Shown piece after piece: positions 11,832-21,218 of a stretch of 21,274 nt of DNA. The first letter of the stretch is position 1, and the number at the start of each line of letters is the position of its first letter. Made by a program: the position numbers and the translations under genes. The notes below the pieces were generated by a model. It had not been told where the DNA came from, searched no databases, and saw only the letters and a list, made by a program, of their open reading frames with translations. The stretch lies in the NCBI GenBank assembly GCA_036939975.1, contig JALLPB010000316.1, positions 1 through 21,274 on the forward strand, read 5' to 3'. The stretch is from Cyclostephanos tholiformis (Eukaryota > Bacillariophyta > Thalassiosirophyceae > Thalassiosirales > Thalassiosiraceae).

Positions 11832-12139
11832 AGCTGCTGCTGCTGAGCTAGCGAAGGCACCGGTGCCAGTGCCTGAGATTGATGTTGATAGTGAATCGGC
11901 ATGGGATGACCGTTAGAACCAAGGGACGGTGATGGCGCATTCATCGTTCCCGGAGGCATCGGCAGGGGAGCTTGGACAACCACTGTACCCATGGCCGGGG
12001 GAGGGGGGGGAGGAGGCAGCGCCACAGGCCCTGATACCACGGGTGTCGATAATGGGTTGGGAGTGGCGCCCTGACCGTTCCCATTCGTCATCGGTAGAGC
12101 AGACGGCTGAAGTGGCGGGGCGGCGGCGGCGGCGTCCAT
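6583..12139 (-). CDS. p300/CBP-type (KAT3) histone acetyltransferase
   Basis: Nuclear transcriptional co-activator that acetylates histone lysines. Three exons (12139-11460, 11357-8993, 8892-6583) join in frame to 1784 residues; the introns are 102 bp (GTGAGT...CAG, ACTAAC branch-like site) and 100 bp (GTAAGC...CAG). Order: Ala/Pro-rich start; Gln-rich repeat (about 95-170); KIX-like helix bundle (about 217-285, DRRKMIAKI then [16 protein letters not shown]), split by intron 1; TAZ1 (about 450-528); bromodomain (about 727-830, Asn802 in MLYNPEG); PHD/RING-like cysteine cluster (about 844-965); HAT from about 985 ([26 protein letters not shown] at 1171-1178, [16 protein letters not shown]); Lys-rich loop (about 1235-1263); acidic insert (about 1353-1563); HAT end ([21 protein letters not shown]); ZZ finger (about 1612-1658); TAZ2 (about 1668-1758). 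An in-frame TAA just upstream supports the 12139 start. All expected domains are present, so it is probably functional. Confidence 0.95.
11639..11848 (-). repeat. Gln-rich coding minisatellite
   Basis: A 15-bp unit (plus strand TGTTGCAGTTCCTGC) repeats about seven to eight times with small variations. It is flanked by a CTG/CAG trinucleotide tract at 11810-11835. On the minus strand it encodes [15 protein letters not shown] units of the acetyltransferase N terminus. Opposite-strand poly-Leu and poly-Cys frames are artefacts of it. Confidence 0.95.
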
Positions 12140-12984
12140 TATTGTTTATTAATAAGTGTATACAACAACGACGAAGAAACACAACCGCAGCGGACTTGAG
12201 TATGTCTCAAGCGACCCTGCTTAACAACGCCATATGGGGAATGTAGACGTCCCCTCGGGGGTAAATGAAATTGAAAGCTTGTCGCACTTGGTAAGCAAAT
12301 AATTACTCTAAGGACGGTGGGATAGGGCGGGACCATGTCAGAAATCATACGTAGGGATGAAAAAAGGTAAAAACACCATTTTGTAAAATTCATGCATGCA
12401 CGAGATAGGATCAAATCCTCCAGAGCGACATAATTGTACGGATGCTGAATGCGTTCCCCGATTTGCCATGTGAAATATCGCTTCATTCCAAGAACTGCAA
12501 CCAAAAATCCGACGCGACCGCGGGCATGAGAGAGGAGCAGAGTTCTGTCCCGCCAAAAATGAATAGGGAAGAATCCGTAGGAATTCGTAGGATGGGTACC
12601 AGGTCTCGGCCACCGTCGCTCCGACTATTACCCGCCGCCGGGGATCGATTGCAGCGCCGTGGATCATCATCCCCCGACGTGTACTTACATTCGTGTGCGA
12701 CGTTGGGCTCGCCACCGGGTCCGATGATGGTGGTCGAGGGGCGGCCTTGGGGTCGCGTTGTCGTCGACGACTCCTGTGTTGGGTGGTTGAAAAAAAAGGT
12801 CTGGGCGGCGGGAAGCTTTTGAGGGAAGAATTTTTTTTTTTTATGAAACCCAGCGATGGATATTTCATTTTCATTCTTAGAGGTTCGGCAGAAATCTACT
12901 CGTAGGAATTTATATCCAACGGGGCCCTTGCTCTCTACGAGAGAGTGAGAGCAGTAAGTAAGAAGCAATCATGGATTGTCAGCC
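12140..12984. promoter_or_regulatory. Divergent intergenic region, shared promoter
   Basis: About 845 bp separates the diverging starts of the acetyltransferase (minus) and the carboxypeptidase-like gene (plus), so both promoters should lie here. It contains a GC-rich core (about 12600-12790), a T-run (12832-12842) and a palindrome CTTGAG-TATGT-CTCAAG at 12195-12211. On the minus strand there is a consensus donor-like GAAT|GTAAGT near 12690 and an acceptor-like TTAAGCAG near 12220, a possible 5' UTR intron. The overlapping minus frames 12338-12874 and 12483-12968 show no family signature. Confidence 0.5.
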
Positions 12985-14817
12985 ATGGTGAAAGTTAGCA
13001 TCACCGCCGCCCACGACGGTGGGAATATAGAGGTAATTTCCAGTGGCGAGACAGTGATATCGGGTCGTACCGCCAAGGTCACGGTCATTCTTCACATCAA
13101 GCCGGGTAAGTTCCGGCCGGGAGGTAACGAGGAGGACGACTGGAGGGGCGGGGCCCGGCGTCGAGGTGGTGGACGGTGGTGGGGGTGCTGGGTCATCAAA
13201 CGATGATTATGGTACTACCCCGGTCGGAACTCATGTTGTGATCCCTCCGCGTCGATTTTCTTCGAAACTCGCATCCTCATCGTCCTCCCTCCCCCCCTCC
13301 CCCTTCCATATCCCTTCCATATCAATAATATTGTAATATATTCCATTATGTAAAAATACGAACCAGACGTGTACACGGAGTTCGAAAAGAGATCGCACTC
13401 GCAATACTTTTCATTCCGGGCATTCGTTAGCGGCCTACAAACGTCTAGCATTGGACGAGTAAGAGAGGTGGGGAGCGATGGTGGCATCAAATTCATCACC
13501 GTCCAATACGTGATTGCGAATGCGCACTCGGTCTCCTTTCCGGAGGCGTGGCCTGGTTCCACCGTCTGCTACACGTCCGGTAGTTTGGACCCATGCGACG
13601 ATGATGCTTGGAGGCGAAATCCAACGACCAGTTACGTCGATGGGAAATTGACGTGGAGTCACGTACATGACACGAACGGATCGACATTCTTCTGTTACTG
13701 GCCGCCATACACCTACGGTCGTCATTTGAGGTTGATATCCGATATCTCGACCCAAATATCCACGAGGGGGAGTCATTGTGGGAGGTTTAACCCCGTCGTG
13801 GAATCGTTGGGACTGAGCCTCGAGGGTCGTGAAATCGAATGCATATCCATAGGGAATGGCAAGTTGATCGCTTGGATTCAACATCGTCAGCATCCGGGAG
13901 AAACGATGGCAGGTGAGGAAGTTATCTTGACGTGTGTTTACGTTATTTCGCCAAAAATGATCTTCCGACAGGTGAGGGGGGCTGACTAGGGTAAATCCTC
14001 TATTCATAATTTATCTCTTATCTCAGAATTCTTCGCCGAGGGCTTCTTGCATAGATTATTCGGCGTGGATAAGGATGGAGAGTTGGACGAGGCTACCGAG
14101 GGGGTATTGGATCGGTATCGTTTTTACATCGTCCCTAACATGTGCCCGGACGGATCGGTCCGTGGTCATTTACGAACGAATTCCGTCGGGGCGAACCTCA
14201 ACCGGGAATGGGCCACCGTCTCGGGTCGCGAGGACTACGAGGCACCGACAATGCGACGATCGCCCGAGGTTTACGCCGTGTTATCGAAGATGGATGAGAC
14301 CGGATGCGATTTCTTCCTGGACGTACACGGCGATGAAGATATACCTTACGTATTCTTCTCGGGGGCGGAGAAGACCCCGACTTGGGGGGATAGACTCGAG
14401 AATTTGCATGGTTATTTCATTTCATGCTATCAACGGGTCAACTCCGATGTTCAGAAGGAAATCGGCTATCCTCCACCGGACAGCATGGATGACGCATTAA
14501 AATACATGAATGTCGCAACCAATCAAATTTCGACCAGGTTCAATTGTTTGGGTTTGACATTGGAGATGCCGTACAAGGACTGCGAAACTAATCCTGATCC
14601 TGGGAGGGGGTTCAGCATTGACAGGACGAAGAAGTTGGGAGCGAACTTGGTGGAGGCATTGGTTGACGTGCATCCGTATTTGAGGGCGGGAGGAGAGTTT
14701 TGGAATGCCTTCTCGAAAGAGGACAAGTATGTTGTCCCAACGGACAACTACAAAGAGCAAGGGTTCGTCATGCTCAAGAAGAGGTTTTATTCGGATGTTC
14801 GACCAAATGACGCGTGA
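12985..14817 (+). CDS. M14 zinc carboxypeptidase, cytosolic carboxypeptidase (CCP/AGBL) type
   Basis: Metallocarboxypeptidase of the CCP branch of M14; animal members trim glutamates from tubulin and other proteins, while the substrate here is unknown. Exons 12985-13105, 13367-13912 and 14027-14817 join in frame to 485 residues; the introns are 261 bp (GTAAGT...CAG) and 114 bp (GTGAGG...CAG). The CCP N-terminal beta domain opens with a DGGNIEV motif and continues with H.QYFSFR and YWPPYTYGRHL. The zinc site is His216 and Glu219 in RQHPGETMAE (split by intron 2) and His323 in FLDVHGDE. NLNREW (281-284) gives the substrate-binding Asn-Arg pair and Glu402 in LTLEMPYKD is the expected catalytic acid. 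The motifs VPNMCPDGSVRGHLRTNSVGAN and TLEMP.KD closely resemble compact bacterial CCP6-like enzymes, so a bacterial-type origin is possible. No signal peptide is visible, which fits the cytosol. The ATG at 12985 is preferred; an upstream ATG at 12971 is out of frame and stops quickly. Confidence 0.92.
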
Positions 14818-15900
14818 GAGCTCATTTAGTGAACAACCAAATACGACTGCATAAAGTTCTGGGGGTTGTCGCATTGAAAAGAATTTGGTAAAGGTGTGAT
14901 AGAAGGCAATGCAATGTTAAAAGAGATCTTAATTGACCTTTCTTTGCATATGAAAAGATATGTTTAAAACACGATAGGAATAACATAGACCTGCCAAATG
15001 TGAACCCGAGCATTGAAAACAGTACCATGACCAGCTCAATCTGCTCCTCTTGATGATTAATTTCTATGGAAATGTGAAGGCGCTTCCCTTCCAAGGGATA
15101 TCAAGGGTGGCCAACAGCGAGGCTAATGGGGAACCGCATCAACCAAAGTACAACTGTGATACCCGATCAATATCCACAAATACAATCGATTGCCAAAAAA
15201 CTAGTCCGACAAACAAAAGTTCTTTGATGAAAAGTCCTCTATATGGCACAATGCTATTCCAGATAATCCAACCACATAGAGACAATGTCAGGCTAATGGA
15301 AATGTTCATATATCTCACATTGCCATATGAAACACCTTGTACTTGTAGATACAAGTTTTAAGTAGATGTGGTAACTAATTCAGATGGGTCTGAAAGGCTG
15401 GGCCTATTTTAAAGGGTGACATCCCACTAATTTTTTTTTATTTTTTCCTGACAGCTCCCCCCCCCCTGAAATATTAAATGCTTGGATTTCGACAAAGAAT
15501 TCAATTAGTAGTGACTTAAGGGGAATTTTCAATTGCTCATCTATTGTTCATATTGCTCACTACCAATTCAAAAGAAATTGAACAAAAAGCCCCTGCCTTT
15601 TGTGTGAACATCAAACACAGCATAATATAGTCATTTCTAGCCCAGCAAGTGGTACAAATTTCAACTAAGAAGACCATCCCAAAGCCAAAGGATGGACTGA
15701 GGTCATCATGTGGTGTAAGGATTGAATGATCAGATTCACAGATAGATCATCAGCTCATCCATAGGGTGGTACAAATGTTGGGAAACACTTTGTAGTTAAA
15801 GGCTGAGGACGCATCTGTCAATCCACAGCATATGAATGATGTCAACCAACTGATAAACATTTGAAATGGATGTGAAGACCACTCAACCAGCACTTTGCAG

Positions 15901-16460
15901 GGTAAGGTGGAGCCCAAATGATGTTGTGGTGTCATGGATGAGGCTGGAATCCACTGTTGGCTACATCCCACATCAATATTGAATGTATCTAAGTCTTTGA
16001 GCGCCTTCATAGGATGGGCATATGGATGCACCCTAACACTTTATACCTGTGCAACAGGTGGGGCCAAATTTTGAAAAATTGGGGTAAGGTGAAGCCCAAA
16101 GATGTTGTGTTGTCATGGATGAGACTGTACACCACTGCAGTCTGCATCCTGCATCTATATTGGATGTATATAAAATCTTTGAACACCTTCATATGCATAT
16201 GCTTTGGTTGGGCATATGGGTGCACACTTACAACACTGTTATACCTATGTAGGTTGTGGCCAAATTTTGGAAAATTGGGGTAATGTGGAGACCAAATGAT
16301 GCTGTGGTGTCATGGATGAGGCTGCAAATAATTGCAGTATGCATCCCAAATATTCATATTGGATGTGTATGAATTGTTGTTTGAGCACCTTCATTTGATG
16401 TGGTTGAGCATATGGGTTCACTCTTACACTCTTACACTTGTGCATAAATGGCATGCCCAT
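15901..16460. repeat. Imperfect tandem repeat, three copies of about 180-196 bp
   Basis: Copies start at 15901, 16083 and 16279, each with a variant of GGTAAGGTGGAGCCCAAATG. They continue collinearly through GTCATGGATGAGGCTG, CTGCATCC..CAT..ATATTGGATGTAT, a TTTGAGCACCTTCAT block, GGGCATATGG.TGCAC and a CCAAATTTTGGAAAATTGG junction. The third copy diverges after about 16440. The spacings are 182 and 196 bp. No coding frame persists across all copies. Confidence 0.85.
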
Positions 16461-16756
16461 GTCATTCTTGGGTGATCGTACCAACATGGTGAGAACTCTT
16501 GCAAGTCTCACCCTCCTCCTGCTTGGTGCCAATGTCTACACCCCACACATCATGAATTTGGTCTGCTGGGGTTCTGATGATGCTGAATCATGACTTGCTC
16601 TTGTAGGACCGCAAGGTGATCTCTCCCTCATCAGACGCAGGATGTTAACCAATCAAAAGATAGCTATCATCACAGCTTAGATTTGGATGACTTTTGGAGT
16701 TGGCAGAAATAACAGGCCCTCTGTATGCCCAATTTTTGATCTGTAAAAATCAAGTG

Positions 16757-16913
16757 TATTGAGAAATGTCAAGTAGATCTAGATCAACTAAAATAGATGA
16801 CGATCAACTAGAATAGATCGTGATCCACTTAAATGTATCATTTGTATTTAATCATTAGTTTGTTACAAGTAATTTTATCGAGTAATTTCAAGTAGAACTA
16901 GATCAACTAAAAT
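16757..16913. repeat. Pair of ~38-bp direct repeats spaced 119 bp
   Basis: The core TCAAGTAGATCTAGATCAAC continuing to TAAAAT (16769-16794) recurs at 16888-16913 with one mismatch, and similarity extends about 12 bp further left in both copies. A shorter GATCAACTAGAATAGATC variant sits between them at about 16802. The function is unknown. Confidence 0.75.
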
Positions 16914-17128
16914 GCATTAATTAGTTATTAATTGTATCATTATCTATTAAATGAAGATCAAATTTTTGTTATCTCTTAAACAAATTAATGTGTTTAATAC
17001 TCTAGCTATTTGATCTTTTGTTCTGTTTTAACTTTTATTAGATCTATTTTCTCAGTACACCGATACACTATAAATGATTATAACATAGCAATAATCTACC
17101 CATCAGAACCACTAAATCTAAACAGCTC

Positions 17129-18662
17129 CTACTTCTTCTTCGCTCCTCCCCCTTTCCTTGTTTTCTTTTCCCCAATTTCAAACAAGGCTGGTGACATCGC
17201 CGCCTTTCTCTTCCTTGTTCTCAATGCGGGGCTATCATATACTCTAACTGCCTCTTCTTCTCCATCTCCATCTTCGTTTCTGTCTCCATCTCCGTCTCCA
17301 TCTCCATCTTTGTCTCCGTCTCCGTCTCCGTCTCTGTCTCCATCTCCATCTCTGTCTTCGTATTCCTCTTCATCTCCTTCGTTGTCATAGACACTTTCCT
17401 CGTCCTCTCCTTCCTTTTCTTCCCTCAACAATCCCATTCGCCAACCCAAACTCTCCCTCGAGCGACCCGTATCGGAGTTATACCCACCCTCCACCTCCTC
17501 CCCTTCTCCATCATCTGTATCGTTTGCTTTCTTCAACGATTGTACTGTCTCATTATTCCACGTTCCCATAACCGAATGGAATGTTTTCTTACCATCTCCA
17601 ATTTTAATCTCTTTCCCCTTCGTAGTAATCCACCTTTCCCACTTATTGTACACCATCTTCATTGAATTTTTACTGTTGTATATCTCCTTCCATGTCTTTA
17701 ATGCAATCGCAAAAAATTTCCTCCCTTCACGATTCCACAGTGTCTCACCTTTATCTCGTCTCATTCCCTCCCCCTGGGTGAACAATGGTCGTAACTTCTT
17801 CTCCTTTGATCCCCACGCTCTTTGCCCCATCTCCGTCATCCTTACGATTTTGATCCCACATCTCACCGCTATTCTTTACTATTGCAATTACATATGCAAT
17901 GTCACTCGGTGTCATTATATCAATGAAGCTTGATTGCGGATATGACTTCAACGTCCTTCTAATGAAGTCGTCGCTGTGAACTCTCCGAACATATCTTCCC
18001 AAGAAATCATATATCTCTTCCCTTTCTAAATCTGGGTGCTCTGCCAACTCATCTGCGTTAATGTCACTCCGATTAACATCAGCTGGTTTGATATGAAATG
18101 AAAGAAGTTAGTAGTTTGTTATAAACAAAACATATTACTCTCGGCACTCACCTTTAAAAGTATTACGAATGTCATTTGACAGGTTGGAACGAATTGATAC
18201 GTATTTTCCTTGAATCACTGGGCAAATCACTCTTTCCCATAGGTCTTCGTAATCTGCATCACGCGGTATGCTCTGATGATTGTGTCTCCTAACAAAAGCA
18301 GACAAGCTCTCTTCATCTTCCGAAAACACCATCCATCCATTCTTCAAGAACTTGTACCTAGGAAACAGAAACGACTTAACCCAAGACGTGATCTTGTCCG
18401 CCAAGTTCGCATCATCCCCGTCCCAACGAAAGTCCGACCTGATCTTTTGCTTAGTGTTCCTCCCTTTTGATTTCAATAGGTGCAATTCCAACATCACTTT
18501 TTTCAGCTTGGTCTCACCTGCGTTGCACTTATCCTTTAGCTTTGCGCATAAGATCCTCAATTCCATCTTCGTCATATCTCTTGTTGCATCATCAAGAACA
18601 ATTTGGCGATCGTCCCTGCTGTCATCATCGTCACTGCTGAACGTATTGTTCGTCCTCATCAT
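17129..18662 (-). CDS. Unrecognised nuclear-like acidic protein, with one reading-frame break
   Basis: I do not recognise a named family. Exon 1 (18662-18152) begins MMRTNN, followed by an Asp-rich stretch and a charged helical region with W.KSFLFPRYKFLKNGW and DLWERVICPVI..KYVSIRSN, a pattern reminiscent of diatom-specific expanded hypothetical proteins. An intron at 18151-18083 (69 bp, GTGAGT...CAG, perfect TACTAAC branch site) leads to exon 2 at 18082 (ADVNRSDINADEL, then AYVIAIVKNSGEMWDQ). That frame stops at 17751, but the neighbouring frame, open from 17875 to 17129, supplies a plausible continuation: KLRPLFTQGEG, ETLWNREGRKFF, NKWERW, then an acidic DGDGDRDGD tail and a Lys/Arg-rich end (RKRKAA, KKTRKGGGAKKK). 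A single-base slip inside 17751-17866 would join them, so this is either a recent pseudogene or an assembly indel. The basic end suggests nuclear localisation; this is inference. Confidence 0.6.
17262..17371 (-). repeat. Hexanucleotide-type coding repeat (Asp-Gly)
   Basis: A polypyrimidine (TCTCCA/TCTCCG)n tract on the plus strand encodes alternating Asp-Gly with occasional Arg/Lys/Asn in the acidic tail of the minus-strand unknown protein. Synonymous variation between units suggests the amino-acid pattern is kept to some degree. Confidence 0.85.
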
Positions 18663-19075
18663 GGTCCTTCTTCTTGCCCTGATTTATGAGCATTCCATCG
18701 ATGTAATGCGAGTGGGGGAAGTTGTTTTTGTGTGACTTACTTGTCGTTACAATCGCATTAATTGTATCAAATGTTCTATTTCTCAACTGATGTTTACAAC
18801 GACATTATTCAAAATTTTTATCAGTAACGAATTTTTTATATTAATAAGATAGCAGTTCCTACCACCGATTCAAAAATTATTTTCTCGTTTCATTTGTAAT
18901 TTTTTTCGTCATTATTTCCGATTAATATTTGACAGATCCACTGTACTAATTCCTCTTCAAATAAGTATTACACTTTCTCGTAACATTCGAAATTTTCTTG
19001 TCGTTTCTATCATATTAAATTTTTAACTTATCTACTATACTGATTCCATTAAAAGCAATAAAATGCTACTGATGT

Positions 19076-19104
19076 ATATTTCTCATAATAATAATGAGAA
19101 ATAT
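19076..19104. repeat. Perfect 11-bp stem hairpin
   Basis: ATATTTCTCAT (19076-19086), a 7-base AATAATA loop, then its exact reverse complement ATGAGAAATAT (19094-19104). It lies in AT-rich intergenic DNA, so chance formation is possible, but the mixed CTC/GAG core makes the match stronger than plain AT symmetry. Confidence 0.85.
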
Positions 19105-19242
19105 TTTCATGTCTAACTGATATAGCTCGAATTCACAATCAACTTCCCCCACTATTCTTCCCTCCGCATTTATTGGACACAAACAAGATAGAATGTAATG
19201 ATGTATTTGATCAAGTTAACATTTTAGTGGTTCAAAAAGGTT

Positions 19243-19270
19243 AAAAAGTGTACCTGTTAATACACTTTTT
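19243..19270. repeat. Perfect 10-bp stem hairpin flanked by A/T runs
   Basis: AAAAAGTGTA (19243-19252), an 8-base CCTGTTAA loop, and TACACTTTTT (19261-19270), followed by more T. It resembles a stem-plus-T-tract terminator in shape, but this is a eukaryotic context and no RNA gene is seen upstream. Confidence 0.85.
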
Positions 19271-19364
19271 TTGGAAAATGACAACTAAATTGAACACACA
19301 ATGCCCTAATTGTCACCTTTGATTCACTAACCAGAACAATTATCTACATCTTTGTCGGATGCCA

Positions 19365-19517
19365 ATGATCTTCAACCTCGTTGCTTTGCAGTTGACAAGT
19401 GTGGAACTTCCGGAGGGTCTCAAAAGGATTGGACAGGGAGAATTTCAAGGATGCACATCACTGCATGAGATTGTTGCAGCTCACCATCTGGAAAACGAAA
19501 ATCACCGAACAAACTAA
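19365..19517 (+). pseudogene. Fragment of a BspA-type leucine-rich-repeat (LRR_5) protein
   Basis: In one frame the sequence reads LQLTSVELPEGLKRIG followed by QGEFQGCTSLHEI, the canonical BspA-like LRR_5 unit (L..V.LP.GL..IG..AF.GC.SL..I) seen in large diatom families. The frame is open only from about 19365 to the TAA at 19515-19517, and the sequence after HEI loses the repeat pattern. No start, second repeat or downstream domain is visible, so this is a relic of one repeat rather than a gene. LRR_5 proteins are thought to be surface or interaction proteins. Confidence 0.6.
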
Positions 19518-20034
19518 TGGGGACATCGACCTACTCAATGCCCACATGAAGATTAAATGCCATATTGATTCTATGTCAATGATTGGCATTATCATTCCAA
19601 ATGTGCTGGCCTTCCTCTAAACTGATTACGATTAAGGTGGCAACTGAGCAACGGCAACTACTATTGTGATAGCAACGGCTAGGTGGGTCTTTCAATTGGG
19701 TGGCATTCCGTCTACTATTTGCAAAGAGTAAGTTAAGGTTTTCATAATTGATTGGAATTAGATGCATTTACATTATAATTCCGTGAAAGCATAAATGGTT
19801 ACCAACTCCATCAATGATGCCTGCTTGGACACCCTAACTGCCATCTGCCAATAGTCCTCACTTGACCCTAAACTCAGACAATCTAATCTGTCCTTCCCCC
19901 CCTCCAAAAGCGAGGCATGATTAGTAGTCAATGCCATACCCAGCTGAAATTATCCTGTGAACACCTGCTGCCATCACTACTGCTGTCTGTACTCTTGCTT
20001 CTGAAGTACAATAGACTGAATCTACAGAACCGCT

Positions 20035-21187
20035 TCATAGAAAGCCCACAGGCAGTGTACCTCTATTCTTATTGATATTATTGCTCCTTTGATGACTGCA
20101 ATGCATCTTGTGGACTCTCCCTCCGTGGCTGGCGCCGCCAACACCACGCATACTTAATATTTCTGAAATTTGTTGCATCTCCATCATTTTGGTGCTTTTC
20201 TTCGGAGATATGGTTCGATTTACAGAATATCCCCTTCCGGACAAGGCCGATGCAGCTCCTGCTCCCGCCGTTGTCGCCGACGTGGCGTGATCCTTCGCAT
20301 TGCCACCACCCTCGTTCCCGATGGTCGGAGAATCTCTTCGCGTTTTCGTTTCTCGTTGTCTCCTTCCTCATCCCACCCACCCCCCACCGTCATTAGCCCC
20401 CGTCGCGACGTTCCCCTTTGGGGATGACGACGATGCAGGTGCCGCCATCTTGGCGGCGTCGTATGCGGCTTTTGCCCAAACGATGGGAGGCATCACGCTG
20501 CCCTCGTACCCCTACGCATTCACGGCAAATCCTCCTTCGTTGTCGTCTATGCCGTCGTCTTCCCCTTTGCGGTCATCCCCGTCCGCCCGTTGCCGCTGCT
20601 TACGTCGGTAAAATATAAAGAACCCCGCGATGGCAAGGGCGACCATCAACGCGCAGACGATGCTCGGTACGATGAACGACGATGCCCATCGTGTTTGATC
20701 CTCCCCATCGATCGGTGTCGTCCTGCGCCACGATTGCGGCACCATCGGAAGCCGAGAACGAGTCCGACCCCGCCGCCGTGGCGGCGTAGGCGGCGGCGCC
20801 ACTCGCCGCATCCCCTCCCTCGGACGCGTAGCCGATCGACCACCCCCCGCTGCTCGGATAATCATCTCTCCCCCGCCCGTCCTCGTCATCGTTGTCTTAG
20901 GTCTTCGTCTTCGTCTTTGTATTCCTTGTCCGAGGGAAAAAACGACAGCTCCGCCCCGAAATCGCACCCCCCCACCCAGTACCTGTCCCCCCCTGTCCCA
21001 TTGGCCGTCCCATCGGCAGTCGCGCAAAGGATCGGCGTCAGGCGCTCCTTCAGTCCCCCCGCTGTGTCGACGTCCCGAACTATGAACGTGGTGATTTCCG
21101 CCGGCGTCGGGTCGTCGTCTTCGGTCCAGTAGTACGGCCCGTTGAACGTCACGGAGTCGTCAATGCCGAGCGTCAGGACAAGCTTCT

Positions 21188-21218
<31 letters not shown>

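Larger units (their letters stand above)
14818..17128. other. AT-rich intergenic interval with tandem repeats
   Basis: About 2.3 kb without a convincing gene. It holds the 3' flank of the carboxypeptidase gene, a C-run near 15457, a perfect short palindrome ACTTGTA-GA-TACAAGT (15341-15356), a three-copy tandem repeat and a pair of direct repeats, listed separately. Open frames here (for example 15050-15361 plus, 16245-16532 minus) run through the repeats or lack family patterns. Confidence 0.55.
18663..20034. other. AT-rich intergenic interval
   Basis: About 1.4 kb upstream of the unknown minus-strand gene, including its promoter. It contains two perfect hairpins and an LRR-like relic, listed separately. 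The rest (18700-19060 and 19620-20034) shows no coding pattern, RNA gene or recognisable element. Confidence 0.5.

Noticed and set aside
11631..11851. Plus-strand poly-Cys and poly-Leu open frames
   Set aside because: They are artefacts of the CTG/CAG-type repeat that encodes the Gln-rich region on the minus strand.
12338..12968. Two overlapping minus-strand frames of 178 and 161 residues in the divergent spacer
   Set aside because: They show no recognisable domain, disagree in frame and cover the expected promoter and 5' UTR; they could be leader sequence.
13435..14007. 190-residue minus-strand frame opposite the carboxypeptidase
   Set aside because: It is antisense to exon 2 of a clear M14 gene and crosses its intron, with no domain of its own.
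15901..16460. Possible CRISPR-like array
   Set aside because: The repeat units are about 190 bp with no short conserved repeat and unique spacer structure, and the window is eukaryotic.
17808..17850. A 42-bp GTAAGG...AAAG intron as the cause of the frame change in the unknown gene
   Set aside because: It is shorter than the other introns in the window, lacks a pyrimidine tract and has no branch-like site; a single-base indel is simpler.
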